NCBI GenBank assembly: GCA_013330825.1
Contig: DUHN01000053.1
Coordinates: 1-10,786 of the forward strand
Reading direction: 5' to 3'
Source of the DNA: Candidatus Woesearchaeota archaeon
GTDB lineage: Archaea; Nanobdellota; Nanobdellia; Woesearchaeales; GW2011-AR4
DNA: 10,786 nucleotides
The notes beneath the pieces are model-generated. The model was not told where the DNA came from, searched no databases, and saw only the letters and a program-made list of their open reading frames with translations. Position 1 is the stretch's first letter. Every line of letters starts with the position of its first letter. Made by a program: the position numbers and the translations under genes. Below are positions 1 to 6,341 of the stretch, piece after piece.

Positions 1-20
1 ATGCTCATGCTCATGCTCAT
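1..20 (-). CDS. Start of a further operon gene, cut by the window edge
   Basis: The stop codon of the 256-residue membrane protein (TGA, 19-17) overlaps an ATG at 20-18 in an ATGA arrangement. Reading on from this ATG gives Met-Ser repeated three times before the window ends. A start overlapping the previous stop by four bases is typical of translationally coupled operon genes, so the operon probably continues to the left. Only six full codons are visible and they consist entirely of the hexamer repeat, so no function can be given. By analogy with vWA/BatA clusters a DUF58 or MoxR-type gene would be a reasonable neighbour, but nothing here shows it. Confidence 0.35.
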
Positions 21-21
21 G
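1..21. repeat. Hexanucleotide tandem repeat ATGCTC, 3.5 copies
   Basis: The first 21 bases are three copies of ATGCTC followed by ATG (GAGCAT on the minus strand). The repeat covers the stop codon of the 256-residue protein and the putative start of the next gene. Because the unit is six bases, copy-number change would stay in frame and only alter the number of Met-Ser pairs. It touches the window edge, so its true length is unknown. Confidence 0.85.
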
Positions 22-787
22 ATTCCGCCAGCCCCTTGAAGTAGTTCTTGACGATCTCCTGCTGGTCCTTGGGGATGTTCTCCTTGGCTTCCTCTGCCTC
101 GTTGAGATGCGCGTCCTTCGGGAAGATGTCGTTGAACGTGCCCGTGTCCACGTCCCCTTCCTCCTTGACCGCGACCTTGAAGTCCACAGGCTTTATCCGG
201 ATGTCCATCACATCGCTGCCCAGCTGGGCAACGTCGTCGTTGCCATAGATATTCTCGTCCGTCTTCAGCTTGATGGACTCGAAATCGCCGGCGCCCTTCG
301 ATTTCTCCCCGTTCCCGTCGCTGAACAGGTGCAGGTTCTTCAGGTCAATGAAGTGGATGTCCAGTGTCGAGCCGAAGATGATGCCAAAGGAGAGGATGGA
401 GATGATGAGGATCTTGTAGGAGAGACCGCGGGCGTTGACGAACTGGGAGACGCCGACGTTGCGCATCTCCCGCAACACCTCGCCTTCCAGCTCCTCGACG
501 ACGGGGTTCTCGCGCCCCATGTAGTCGGCGGCCGTCCTGAGCTTCTCGCGCAATGCCGCGTGCTTCCCCTCCACGACGCGCGCCTTGTTGGACGTGAGGC
601 TCCGGTATGCGGTGATGATGACGTAGACGGCCGCCGGAATGATGGCCCAGAACGGGGACAAGCTGACAAAAATCAGGATGAGGTAGCCGAGAAGGAATAT
701 GAGGAGCCCGTTGAGCAGCACCTCAAAGAGGAAGAGCTGGTTGAGCGTCCTTTTCACCTCTCCCATCGCGCGGGTGAAGTCCTTCAT
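17..787 (-). CDS. Three-helix membrane protein of a vWA/BatA operon
   Basis: A 256-residue protein that I cannot assign to a named family. It begins with an amphipathic stretch, then two adjacent hydrophobic helices at about residues 18-42 and 45-62. A charged segment follows (63-120, rich in Arg, Lys and Glu, probably helical and cytoplasmic), then a third membrane helix at about 124-143 and a soluble acidic tail of some 110 residues. Its ATG overlaps the TGA of the coiled-coil gene (TGATG), and GAGGGG lies eight bases ahead, so the two are translationally coupled. The paired N-terminal helices followed by a soluble region recall DUF4175-type proteins that occur beside MoxR/BatA genes in bacteria, but this one is much shorter and I do not claim homology. 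The likely role is as a membrane partner of the vWA proteins, inferred from context only. Confidence 0.88.
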   Translation of the reverse strand: MKDFTRAMGEVKRTLNQLFLFEVLLNGLLIFLLGYLILIFVSLSPFWAIIPAAVYVIITAYRSLTSNKARVVEGKHAALREKLRTAADYMGRENPVVEELEGEVLREMRNVGVSQFVNARGLSYKILIISILSFGIIFGSTLDIHFIDLKNLHLFSDGNGEKSKGAGDFESIKLKTDENIYGNDDVAQLGSDVMDIRIKPVDFKVAVKEEGDVDTGTFNDIFPKDAHLNEAEEAKENIPKDQQEIVKNYFKGLAES

Positions 788-1269
788 CAGCAGTTCCCCT
801 CGTCAGCGTCGGCAGTCGACTCCAGGCAGGATTTTTCGTCCGCGAGGCTGTCGAGCTTCCTGTTGAGGACGACGATATTCTGGAGAAGCTGGTCGCTCTT
901 TGCCTTCTCCGCCTGCAGCGCGTTCTGGGTGTCTGAAAGCTCGGTGAGTTTGGCTGCAAGCTCGATCTGCAGGGTTGCCTTGTCCTTCTCGAGCTGTTCC
1001 TTCTCTCCCTTGAGGTCGGTGTACTGGCTGCTCAGCGCCTGCTCGTTGCTCTCCTTGAGCTGCAGCGTCTGGCTCGTCTCCGTCAGCTCCTTCTTCTTGG
1101 ATTCGAGGTCGCTGGAGACCTTCTCGAGCTCCGTGAGCTTGGCCTTGTACTCATTGGAGACGTTCTTGAAGGTGGTCTGGTAATAGACCGTGAAGCCGGC
1201 GAAGACGATGAGCGTGGCCACTATGAGAAACAGGAGCCCTATGTTGATGTCTCTCCTCATCACTGCCAT
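787..1269 (-). CDS. Membrane-anchored long coiled-coil protein
   Basis: A 160-residue protein with one N-terminal membrane helix (about residues 8-31) followed by an almost continuous coiled coil (about 35-145) rich in Lys, Glu, Leu and Gln with heptad-like Leu spacing. It ends in a short acidic tail with two Cys (one near 148 and the last residue). The open frame continues upstream to a TTG at 1377, but that extension is Lys/His/Asn-rich and unconvincing; the ATG at 1269 has GAGGG six bases ahead and leads straight into the membrane helix. A Met three codons later is an alternative. It lies between the large vWA protein and the 256-residue membrane protein, overlapping the latter by one base. 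The shape suggests a structural spacer or oligomerising rod on one face of the membrane for the vWA complex; that role is inferred. Confidence 0.85.
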   Translation of the reverse strand: MAVMRRDINIGLLFLIVATLIVFAGFTVYYQTTFKNVSNEYKAKLTELEKVSSDLESKKKELTETSQTLQLKESNEQALSSQYTDLKGEKEQLEKDKATLQIELAAKLTELSDTQNALQAEKAKSDQLLQNIVVLNRKLDSLADEKSCLESTADADEGNC

Positions 1270-1323
1270 GACGCGCCCTCTTTTTCCATCGAATGGATGA
1301 TTCCGGTGTTTTTCATCGTTTTG

Positions 1324-1336
1324 ATGTTTATTAATG
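1324..1336 (-). promoter_or_regulatory. Possible internal TATA box before the coiled-coil gene
   Basis: On the minus strand the 163-base gap upstream of the coiled-coil gene contains CATTAATAAACAT in an otherwise GC-rich operon. Its centre is about 60 bases before the chosen ATG at 1269, which would give a leader of some 30 bases carrying the GAGGG ribosome site. It would allow the last two genes of the operon to be made separately from the vWA proteins. A/T-rich motifs are easy to find by chance, so this is tentative. Confidence 0.35.
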
Positions 1337-1373
1337 TTCTTATGCGGTTTTGGGGGGCTTTTCTTTCTTTTGG

Positions 1374-1436
1374 TCAAGCCGCGGGAGGCAAGCCTCCAGG
1401 GGTCGGGCGCAGCCGCCCTTCGCTTTTTCTGCTCAT
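1374..1436 (-). other. Short 20-codon open frame after the large vWA gene
   Basis: The ATG at 1436 overlaps the TGA of the large vWA gene (ATGA) and follows an excellent purine-rich ribosome site (GGGAGGAGAGGAG). The frame runs only 20 codons to a TGA at 1376-1374, giving a basic, Gly/Pro/Arg-rich peptide. Its DNA forms two adjacent hairpins (1405-1418 and 1384-1397). It may be a leader-like peptide, the remnant of a former gene start, or pure chance because the upstream purines also encode the Glu/Arg-rich C-terminus of the vWA protein. I do not call it a gene. Confidence 0.25.
1384..1418. repeat. Pair of GC-rich hairpins in the operon gap
   Basis: Two perfect inverted repeats sit seven bases apart: GGAGGC-AA-GCCTCC at 1384-1397 and GGGCG-CAGC-CGCCC at 1405-1418. 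On the transcribed minus strand they come just after the stop codon of the large vWA gene and before the possible internal promoter. No T-run follows on that strand, so a classical intrinsic terminator is unlikely. They may protect the 3' end of the upstream message or be a dispersed palindromic repeat; compare the 18-base palindrome at 3969-3986. Confidence 0.6.
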
Positions 1437-3859
1437 CTCCTCTCCTCCCGGTTCTCCCTGATCTTCCGGTAGGCGATGTCCGCGAGGAAGACGAGCAGGG
1501 CTAGGATGAGGAACGGCCACCTCAGGTCGTAGGAGTCTATCTTGAGGCGCTTCGAATGGGCTTTCACGAACTCGATGATGCCGTCGGTGTCCTCCGGGGC
1601 GAATGCCTTGCCTCCCGTGGCCCCGACAAGGCTGACGAAATCGCCGCTCATGCCCAGCGGCGCGTATTCCTCCGGGTAATTGGCGGCGGCGGTCGCCCCG
1701 AGCAGGGTGAAGAAGCCGGTCTTGTCCGGCGTGTAGTCCGCGGAATAGAAGTTGGTGTCCAGCTTCGCGAACTGGAGCCCGGACTCCTGCGGCATGTCGG
1801 AGGAGACGACATCCGCCGATGCCGGCTTCCCGACCGAGGTGTCGTGGAGCGTGACGTCGAAAGCCTGCTTCCTCGAGAGGTCGCCGATGGCCCAGTTGAC
1901 GGTCTTGGTGAGGAGCGCGGAGTTCTGCCGGTTGAGCAGCTCCCCTCCCCATCTGCTGCCGTCGTCCGTGGCCAGGGTAATGACGCGGCCGAGGCCGAAG
2001 CGCCACACCACAAGGATGGGGATGTTCTTGTTCGTGGTCACGAGCAGGCTGGACGCCGGCTTGGGGACGACATAATTGTAGCCCGCGATCGTGGCGCGGA
2101 GGTCCACCCCCCTCGTGATGAAGTGGGTGCTGTCCAGGACGACAAGGGAGTTGTAGTACTCCGGCTGCTGGTCCTGGTCCGGCTCATCGAAGAGCACCTT
2201 GAGCTTGTTCTCCGCGTCAGCGGGGAAATAGATGCCGCCGCCCACTCTTGCGACGTTATCGAGGAAGAGGTCATCCCGCTTGTCCCCTACGCCGACCGTA
2301 TAGACCGTGACTCCCCGGGCATTGAGGTTGCGGGAGACTTCGATGGTGTCTTCCTGCAGCTTGCGGTACGTCGTATAGCCGTCAGTGAGCATGATGATGT
2401 TCTTCCCCCCTCCCACGTCCTTGAGCATGTCATACGCCCCCCGGAGGCCGTAATTGAAGTACGACTGCCCGTCATAGGAGAGCTTGGATATCTTGTCGCG
2501 GAGCTGGTCCTTGTGCTGCTTGAGGGGGAGGATGGGCTCTATCTGGTAGGCATTCGAGTTGAATGCCACCGCTCCCACGCTGTTCTTCTCGTTGAGCGAG
2601 TCCAGGATGCTGAGGGCGAACGCCTTCTCGTAGGGGACCTCTTCCGCGCTCGCCGCGGAGATGTCAAGCACCAGCACGATGTTGACGCCGCTCTTGTTGC
2701 TCTCCTCCCCCGCGCCCATCTTGACCGGCAGGAGCGTCTCGAGGAGCGTCCCCTTGTAGCCGCCGGACTCGTATGCCTGCGGGCCGCCGATCACGATGAG
2801 CCCGTTGCCGTCGTCGATGAACTCGTTGAGGTCCTCGAAGGAGGGGAGGGCGCGGGACGCGGGGATGTCGTCAAGGACGACGGCCATGTACTGGTCGAGG
2901 GAAGAAGGGATGTACGGCATCACGTCAACGAGATAGAGGCGCTGGAGCTCCTGCTGGAGGGGGGAGGGGTTGTCCGCCACGAAGAGGACGGAAGGGCGCG
3001 GCACGACCTTGACGCTCTTGTAATAGACGTTGTTCTGCGGGAAATAATCATCAAGACTGGAAAGCTCCGCCGTGATGGTGTGGGACCTGGGCTCGGGGAA
3101 AGAACGGGTGATAGTGTAGCTCATGCTGCCCTGGGCGCCCTCATCCACCGCGACATCATTGCCGTCGATGGTGACCCTGACATGGTAGGGCTGCGCTTTC
3201 CCCACGCTGCGCACGGTGACGGTGAACGTGCCCTCGTTGTCCTTGATCAGCTCGGGGGGGCCGGTGATGGTGACGCCGGTGTCGTCATGGAGTGGGTTGA
3301 GGCTGAGGGTGCTGATGGTGGCGTTGATCTGGGAGGCAAACAGCATGACGTCCCCCAGCAGCTTGCCGCCGTGGCTGTTGCCGTCGGTGACGACGAGGAG
3401 ATGCTCTCCTCCCTCAAGGTTGTTGAGGATGCCAGTCCCCAGGGGGGAATCCTCCCCGGTAGCGATGGTGCGGATCTTGACCGGCACCCGGTTCTCCAGG
3501 GCCGCGAAGAGATTCTGCCCCGTGCCTTGGTCGAAGAGCTTCATGGACGTCGAATTGTCGACGAGTATCGTGAGCCGCGGGTTGCCGGGGACGGTCTTGT
3601 CCGTGAGCTTGAACGGGGAGGCCACGGCGATGATGAGGAAGAGCAGGGAAAGTGCGCGGAGCGCCAGAAACGTCTTGCGGAGGGGGCGGCGGGACTGCTC
3701 GTATTCCTTCTGCTCGAGGCGGTTCGAGAATTTCACGAGCGTGTGGGGGACGAACCAGAGCAGGAACAGCAGCACGGGAAACACCAGGAAGAGCAGGTAG
3801 GAGTACCTGACGCAATACCCCGCAAGGCACTGCACGCTGCTGACGTCGGGAATTATCAT
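1433..3859 (-). CDS. Large membrane protein with two vWA modules and an amidotransferase-like module
   Basis: An 808-residue protein. Helices at about residues 21-37 and 62-81 lead into a first vWA module with a complete metal site (D101-x-S103-x-S105, T142, D159). A beta-rich CARDB-like linker follows, then a class-I glutamine-amidotransferase-like fold (about 288-383, containing a GLIVIGGPQAY stretch, without an evident catalytic Cys). A second vWA module (about 392-550) reads D399-I-S-A-A403 with D493, so one metal-site Ser is replaced. A region with VWRFGLGRV and a final helix (about 780-798) with a basic tail complete it. The layout matches bacterial vWA/amidotransferase-fold membrane proteins found with BatA, DUF58 and MoxR. 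The start at 3859 is chosen for a perfect GGAGGT five bases ahead; the frame stays open to a GTG at 4090, which would add 77 Cys/His-rich residues. It probably acts as a metal-dependent adaptor in a membrane complex; this is inferred from family and context. Confidence 0.9.
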   Translation of the reverse strand: MIIPDVSSVQCLAGYCVRYSYLLFLVFPVLLFLLWFVPHTLVKFSNRLEQKEYEQSRRPLRKTFLALRALSLLFLIIAVASPFKLTDKTVPGNPRLTILVDNSTSMKLFDQGTGQNLFAALENRVPVKIRTIATGEDSPLGTGILNNLEGGEHLLVVTDGNSHGGKLLGDVMLFASQINATISTLSLNPLHDDTGVTITGPPELIKDNEGTFTVTVRSVGKAQPYHVRVTIDGNDVAVDEGAQGSMSYTITRSFPEPRSHTITAELSSLDDYFPQNNVYYKSVKVVPRPSVLFVADNPSPLQQELQRLYLVDVMPYIPSSLDQYMAVVLDDIPASRALPSFEDLNEFIDDGNGLIVIGGPQAYESGGYKGTLLETLLPVKMGAGEESNKSGVNIVLVLDISAASAEEVPYEKAFALSILDSLNEKNSVGAVAFNSNAYQIEPILPLKQHKDQLRDKISKLSYDGQSYFNYGLRGAYDMLKDVGGGKNIIMLTDGYTTYRKLQEDTIEVSRNLNARGVTVYTVGVGDKRDDLFLDNVARVGGGIYFPADAENKLKVLFDEPDQDQQPEYYNSLVVLDSTHFITRGVDLRATIAGYNYVVPKPASSLLVTTNKNIPILVVWRFGLGRVITLATDDGSRWGGELLNRQNSALLTKTVNWAIGDLSRKQAFDVTLHDTSVGKPASADVVSSDMPQESGLQFAKLDTNFYSADYTPDKTGFFTLLGATAAANYPEEYAPLGMSGDFVSLVGATGGKAFAPEDTDGIIEFVKAHSKRLKIDSYDLRWPFLILALLVFLADIAYRKIRENREERR

Positions 3860-4083
3860 GGGATACCTCCGGACAGCCGCGGACACCTTGCTATGCCCGG
3901 GGCAGCATCGGCTCGCTTTCGTTTTCGCAACAGTAAACGGCAACTCCCCGCAGTCCACGCAGTGGATGCCGGAAGCCTGCTTCCGGGCAGGGCCGTCCCC
4001 CTTGCCGTCCGCTTTCCTGATCGGATAATCGCTCGCACACTGATGCTGCCCTCCGTGTCCGCCGCAGGTGATGGAATGCTCAT
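3856..4083 (-). CDS. Doubtful 75-codon gene between the two vWA genes
   Basis: This frame begins with an ATG overlapping the BatA-like stop (ATGA at 4083-4080), three bases after AGGTGA, a good match to an archaeal ribosome site. It ends with a TGA that overlaps the ATG of the large vWA gene (ATGA at 3859-3856). Such linkage at both ends is what a real coupled operon gene would show. Against it, the protein is rich in Arg, Ser, Ala, Pro and Gly with no hydrophobic core pattern, which is how GC-rich non-coding frames usually read. The same DNA in another frame gives a Cys/His-rich extension of the large vWA protein, and it holds an 18-base palindrome. A gene, an N-terminal extension and a non-coding insertion all remain possible. 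Confidence 0.25.
   Translation of the reverse strand: MSIPSPAADTEGSISVRAIIRSGKRTARGTALPGSRLPASTAWTAGSCRLLLRKRKRADAAPGIARCPRLSGGIP
3865..3870 (-). promoter_or_regulatory. Ribosome binding site that fixes the large vWA start
   Basis: GGAGGT on the minus strand lies five bases before the ATG at 3859. It exactly complements the archaeal 16S rRNA 3' end core and argues for starting the large vWA protein here rather than at the in-frame GTG at 4090. Confidence 0.65.
3969..3986. repeat. 18-base palindrome in the vWA-vWA spacer
   Basis: CCGGAAGC-CT-GCTTCCGG is an inverted repeat with an 8-bp perfect stem and a two-base loop. Just to its left is a second small one, TCCAC-GCA-GTGGA (3954-3966). Both lie in the 220-base spacer between the BatA-like stop and the large vWA start. 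The core resembles the GGAGGC-AA-GCCTCC hairpin at 1384-1397, and both are followed on the plus strand by a GGGC-rich, CGCTTT-containing stretch, so they may be copies of one dispersed palindromic element. Confidence 0.5.
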
Positions 4084-5954
4084 ACGTCACCTCTCACCTT
4101 GACGAACACCATCTCCACGAACACGAGGATGAGCGCGATCAGGCTGAAGAGGAACACTAGGTTGAAGTCATGCCTCGGCTCCCCTCCGCTGAGGAGCGCT
4201 TCCCTGCCGGAGATGTCCGTCCTGCCCCCTTCCGTGGAGACCGCGGATTCCTTCTCGTTGAGCAGGTTGGCCGCGACCTTCCTGCCGGAGAACTCATAGA
4301 TGCCCTGCTCGTCCAGGAGCAGTTTCGACGCGCGCACCGTGGCGGAAGGCGTCTTGACATCCTGCTCCTCGAAGGTGGCGATGCTGCCCGTGTTGTAGTT
4401 GTAGGATTTGATGTCCTCGGTCCCCACCATGAAGTTGATGAGGGAATTCCAGAAGATGGGATAGGACGGCAGGTTGCGGAAATCACTGGTCTCGTCCATG
4501 ATGCCGTAATAGGCGACATTCCCCCCCTCCACATCCCTGTAGGCGATGACCGGATCCCCGCTTGCGGAGGCAAAGACGATGGTCTTGTCCCTCGCTTCCG
4601 CGGCGAGGTGCTGCGATGCCACCGTGAAGCAGGACTCCCTCTCGAAATTCTGGGTGACGGAGTTGATGGTGTCGACGCAGATCTTGCTCAGGGTGTTGGA
4701 CAGTCCTTTCAGCTTTACCAGGGCCAGGTCGCCGAGATCCACCTTGTCCAGGTCTGATTGCGCGGCATAGATGAGGGAGCCCCCGTTGTCGACATAATCC
4801 CTCACTTCCTTGAACGTTCCCGGCAGGATGCTCTCTTTGGCGACGCGGTAGAAGATGATGAGGTCCTGCTTGTAGGGGTCAATCTTCTCGCCCGTATCGG
4901 TGATGGTGAGCACCGGCGGGTGCACCACGCGGAGAGCGATGTCGGGCGATGCGCGCAATGCCAGCTCAAGATTGTTGAGCCCGTCCTTGTCCTCGAGATT
5001 GGTGACCAGCAGCACATTGGTCTTCAGCCTGTCCGGGGTGGCGATATAGGCGATGTCATCCACCTCGAAGCCGTCCCGGGGGGAGAGCTCGACGGTGCTG
5101 ATGCCCGCAGGCGTGTCAAACTCGAAGTTCTCGATGGAATTCGGGGCGATGGTGATGAGGTTGGAGGACGCCAGGGGCTTGCCGTCCTTCCTGAGCTCGA
5201 TCGTCCGCTTCCTCTCCTCATCGTCGAAGTTCCTGGCATAGACTTTCGAGGTGAACTTGCCCACCTCAAGCCGGGTGATGCCGACGTTCTGCGTCCGGGA
5301 AGAGATATCGATGAAGTCCACGACCTTGTCTTCTGCGGTGAGAAGCGTCCTGATGACCTGCACGTCCGGGCCCTCGGTCATGAGGAAGTCGCTGATGATG
5401 ACTATCCTCCCGGGCTTGTCCCCCAGGATGTCTTTCGCGAGGAGCAGGGCATCGCCAAGATTGGTCGAGGTGGCCCTCGGCTTGAGCTTCCCGAGGACGT
5501 CCCTGGCAAGATCGGAGCTGCCGTCCTCCAAGACGGTGACCGGCGTCGTTTCGGCGAGGATGAGGGTATTCCTGCCGCTGAGGGCGCTTCGTGCCTCGTC
5601 AAGCGCCCTGTCGAACCGTGATTCCCCCCCTTCCCCGGCCTGCATGGACGCGGACGCGTCGATGATGACGACGGTGTTTTCCCGCGTGATGTCGTAGGGA
5701 AGATTGACGAAGGGGGAGGCGACGGCCAGGGAGAGGAGCAGCAGGACGAGCAGCTGGAGGTAGAAGAGCAGGTTCGAGGTGAAGCGCTGCAGGAAGGAGT
5801 GCTGCTTCGACCTCTTGTTCTCCTGCACGAGGAACATGAGGGAGGGGATGGTCTCGTCCTTCGGCTTCGGCCTCCTCAGGTAGAGGATGATGAAGGGGAT
5901 GAGCGAAAGCAGGGCGAACAGCCCGACGATGCTGGTGACTCCTGCGAATGCCAT
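4080..5954 (-). CDS. BatA-like vWA membrane protein
   Basis: A 624-residue protein with the BatA N-terminal pattern: a first helix at about residues 5-26 followed by a basic RRPKPK segment, the DETIPSLMFL stretch typical of the family, a second helix at about 61-80, then a vWA domain at about 93-230. The metal-ion adhesion site is complete: D99-x-S101-x-S103, T164 in the TSTNLGDA loop and D189. A beta-rich middle region and an amidotransferase-fold-like part follow, and a C-terminal helix at about 594-617 ends in a short basic tail. BatA-type proteins expose the vWA domain outside or at the membrane and work with MoxR AAA+ ATPases and DUF58 proteins; neither partner is in this window. The gene starts 19 bases after the AbrB-like gene with only a weak GAGG ahead, and its TGA overlaps a following ATG. 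BatA-like identity is secure from the domain order; the biological role is not. Confidence 0.92.
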   Translation of the reverse strand: MAFAGVTSIVGLFALLSLIPFIILYLRRPKPKDETIPSLMFLVQENKRSKQHSFLQRFTSNLLFYLQLLVLLLLSLAVASPFVNLPYDITRENTVVIIDASASMQAGEGGESRFDRALDEARSALSGRNTLILAETTPVTVLEDGSSDLARDVLGKLKPRATSTNLGDALLLAKDILGDKPGRIVIISDFLMTEGPDVQVIRTLLTAEDKVVDFIDISSRTQNVGITRLEVGKFTSKVYARNFDDEERKRTIELRKDGKPLASSNLITIAPNSIENFEFDTPAGISTVELSPRDGFEVDDIAYIATPDRLKTNVLLVTNLEDKDGLNNLELALRASPDIALRVVHPPVLTITDTGEKIDPYKQDLIIFYRVAKESILPGTFKEVRDYVDNGGSLIYAAQSDLDKVDLGDLALVKLKGLSNTLSKICVDTINSVTQNFERESCFTVASQHLAAEARDKTIVFASASGDPVIAYRDVEGGNVAYYGIMDETSDFRNLPSYPIFWNSLINFMVGTEDIKSYNYNTGSIATFEEQDVKTPSATVRASKLLLDEQGIYEFSGRKVAANLLNEKESAVSTEGGRTDISGREALLSGGEPRHDFNLVFLFSLIALILVFVEMVFVKVRGDV

Positions 5955-5973
5955 CCTTCATTGCCTCTTTTTA

Positions 5974-6171
5974 TTATGATTTCTTCCTTATCTTCCTCAA
6001 TAAGTCCTTGGGGTTGTCGAGCTCAGTCGTGAGCACGAGGTAGCCGTCGATCTCATACCAATAGAGCTCGGCCTCCAGGGGTATTTTTAAATCATTCCGC
6101 GCCTCCTGGGGGAGGGTGAGCTGGCCCTGCCTGGTCAATTTCACCTTGGCGATGAACTTCGGCTCGTTCAT
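5974..6171 (-). CDS. SpoVT/AbrB-fold DNA-binding protein
   Basis: A 65-residue protein. Residues about 8-32 carry the swapped-hairpin signature: a Lys/Val strand, then RQGQLTLPQEARNDL, matching the family pattern of a glycine turn, a Thr/Leu-Pro step and a conserved Arg before a short helix. The second half contains an aromatic YWYEIDGYLVL strand and a basic C-terminus (about 53-65). Proteins of this size with one AbrB fold bind DNA as dimers and act either as regulators or as antitoxins. No toxin gene adjoins it. Being first in the vWA operon, 19 bases before the BatA-like gene, it most likely controls that operon, including itself. The ATG follows a long A-rich stretch on its strand with no ribosome site, fitting leaderless expression. 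Confidence 0.85.
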   Translation of the reverse strand: MNEPKFIAKVKLTRQGQLTLPQEARNDLKIPLEAELYWYEIDGYLVLTTELDNPKDLLRKIRKKS

Positions 6172-6267
6172 TACTTTTATTATTTTATCTTTTTTTATTT
6201 TTTTCTTTAATTGTAATAGAAATAGTACTTTTACTGATATGGTTTATAAGGGTTTTGGTTGTTGGGA

Positions 6268-6288
6268 GTTGTAAAGTAAACGTCAGGT
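6268..6288 (+). repeat. Left inverted repeat of the candidate element
   Basis: Left arm of the imperfect inverted repeat; it pairs with 6894-6914 with three mismatches. The core AAAGTAAACGTCAGGT differs from the right arm by a single base. In the plus-strand frame it reads Cys-Lys-Val-Asn-Val-Arg, and the right arm read on the minus strand gives the same six residues with changes only at third codon positions, which may be coincidence or a trace of a duplicated coding segment. Confidence 0.65.
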
Positions 6289-6300
6289 CGGATTATAGAG

Positions 6301-6313
6301 AAAGTTTAAATAG
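6301..6313 (+). promoter_or_regulatory. TATA box of the AT-rich membrane gene
   Basis: AAAGTTTAAATAG is centred about 33 bases before the ATG at 6342. The usual archaeal spacing of some 27 bases would start the transcript around 6336, leaving a leader of about six bases. This supports 6342 as the start rather than the upstream in-frame TTG at 6255. Confidence 0.45.
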
Positions 6314-6341
6314 AGTTTGGATTTATTTGATAGTTGTAGCA

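Larger units (their letters stand above)
6172..6341. promoter_or_regulatory. AT-rich divergent promoter region
   Basis: These 170 bases separate the minus-strand vWA operon from the plus-strand AT-rich gene. On the minus strand, A-rich tracts including AAATAAAAAA (6200-6191) are centred about 25 bases before the AbrB-like ATG, as expected for a leaderless archaeal promoter. On the plus strand, GGTTTATAAGGG (6241-6252) is a second TATA-like site lying outside the inserted-looking element, and another at 6301-6313 lies inside it. No RNA gene or further open frame is evident. Confidence 0.5.

Noticed and set aside
107..1183. A 358-codon plus-strand frame across the two small membrane-protein genes
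   Set aside because: The second half is a Ser/Leu/Phe-rich mirror of the coiled coil and the first half is an acidic mirror of the membrane protein. The opposite strand has coherent helices, coupled starts and ribosome sites.
1556..4102. An 848-codon plus-strand open frame antisense to the large vWA gene
   Set aside because: It reads as a low-complexity, Arg/Glu/Val/Asp-rich translation with no domain or helix pattern, no ribosome site or promoter, and mirrors the minus-strand gene, whose domains are unmistakable. High GC at third codon positions explains its length.
6255..6341. Upstream TTG extension of the AT-rich membrane gene
   Set aside because: It would run through the left inverted repeat and the TATA-like site, uses TTG, and adds no recognisable domain; the ATG at 6342 is better placed.
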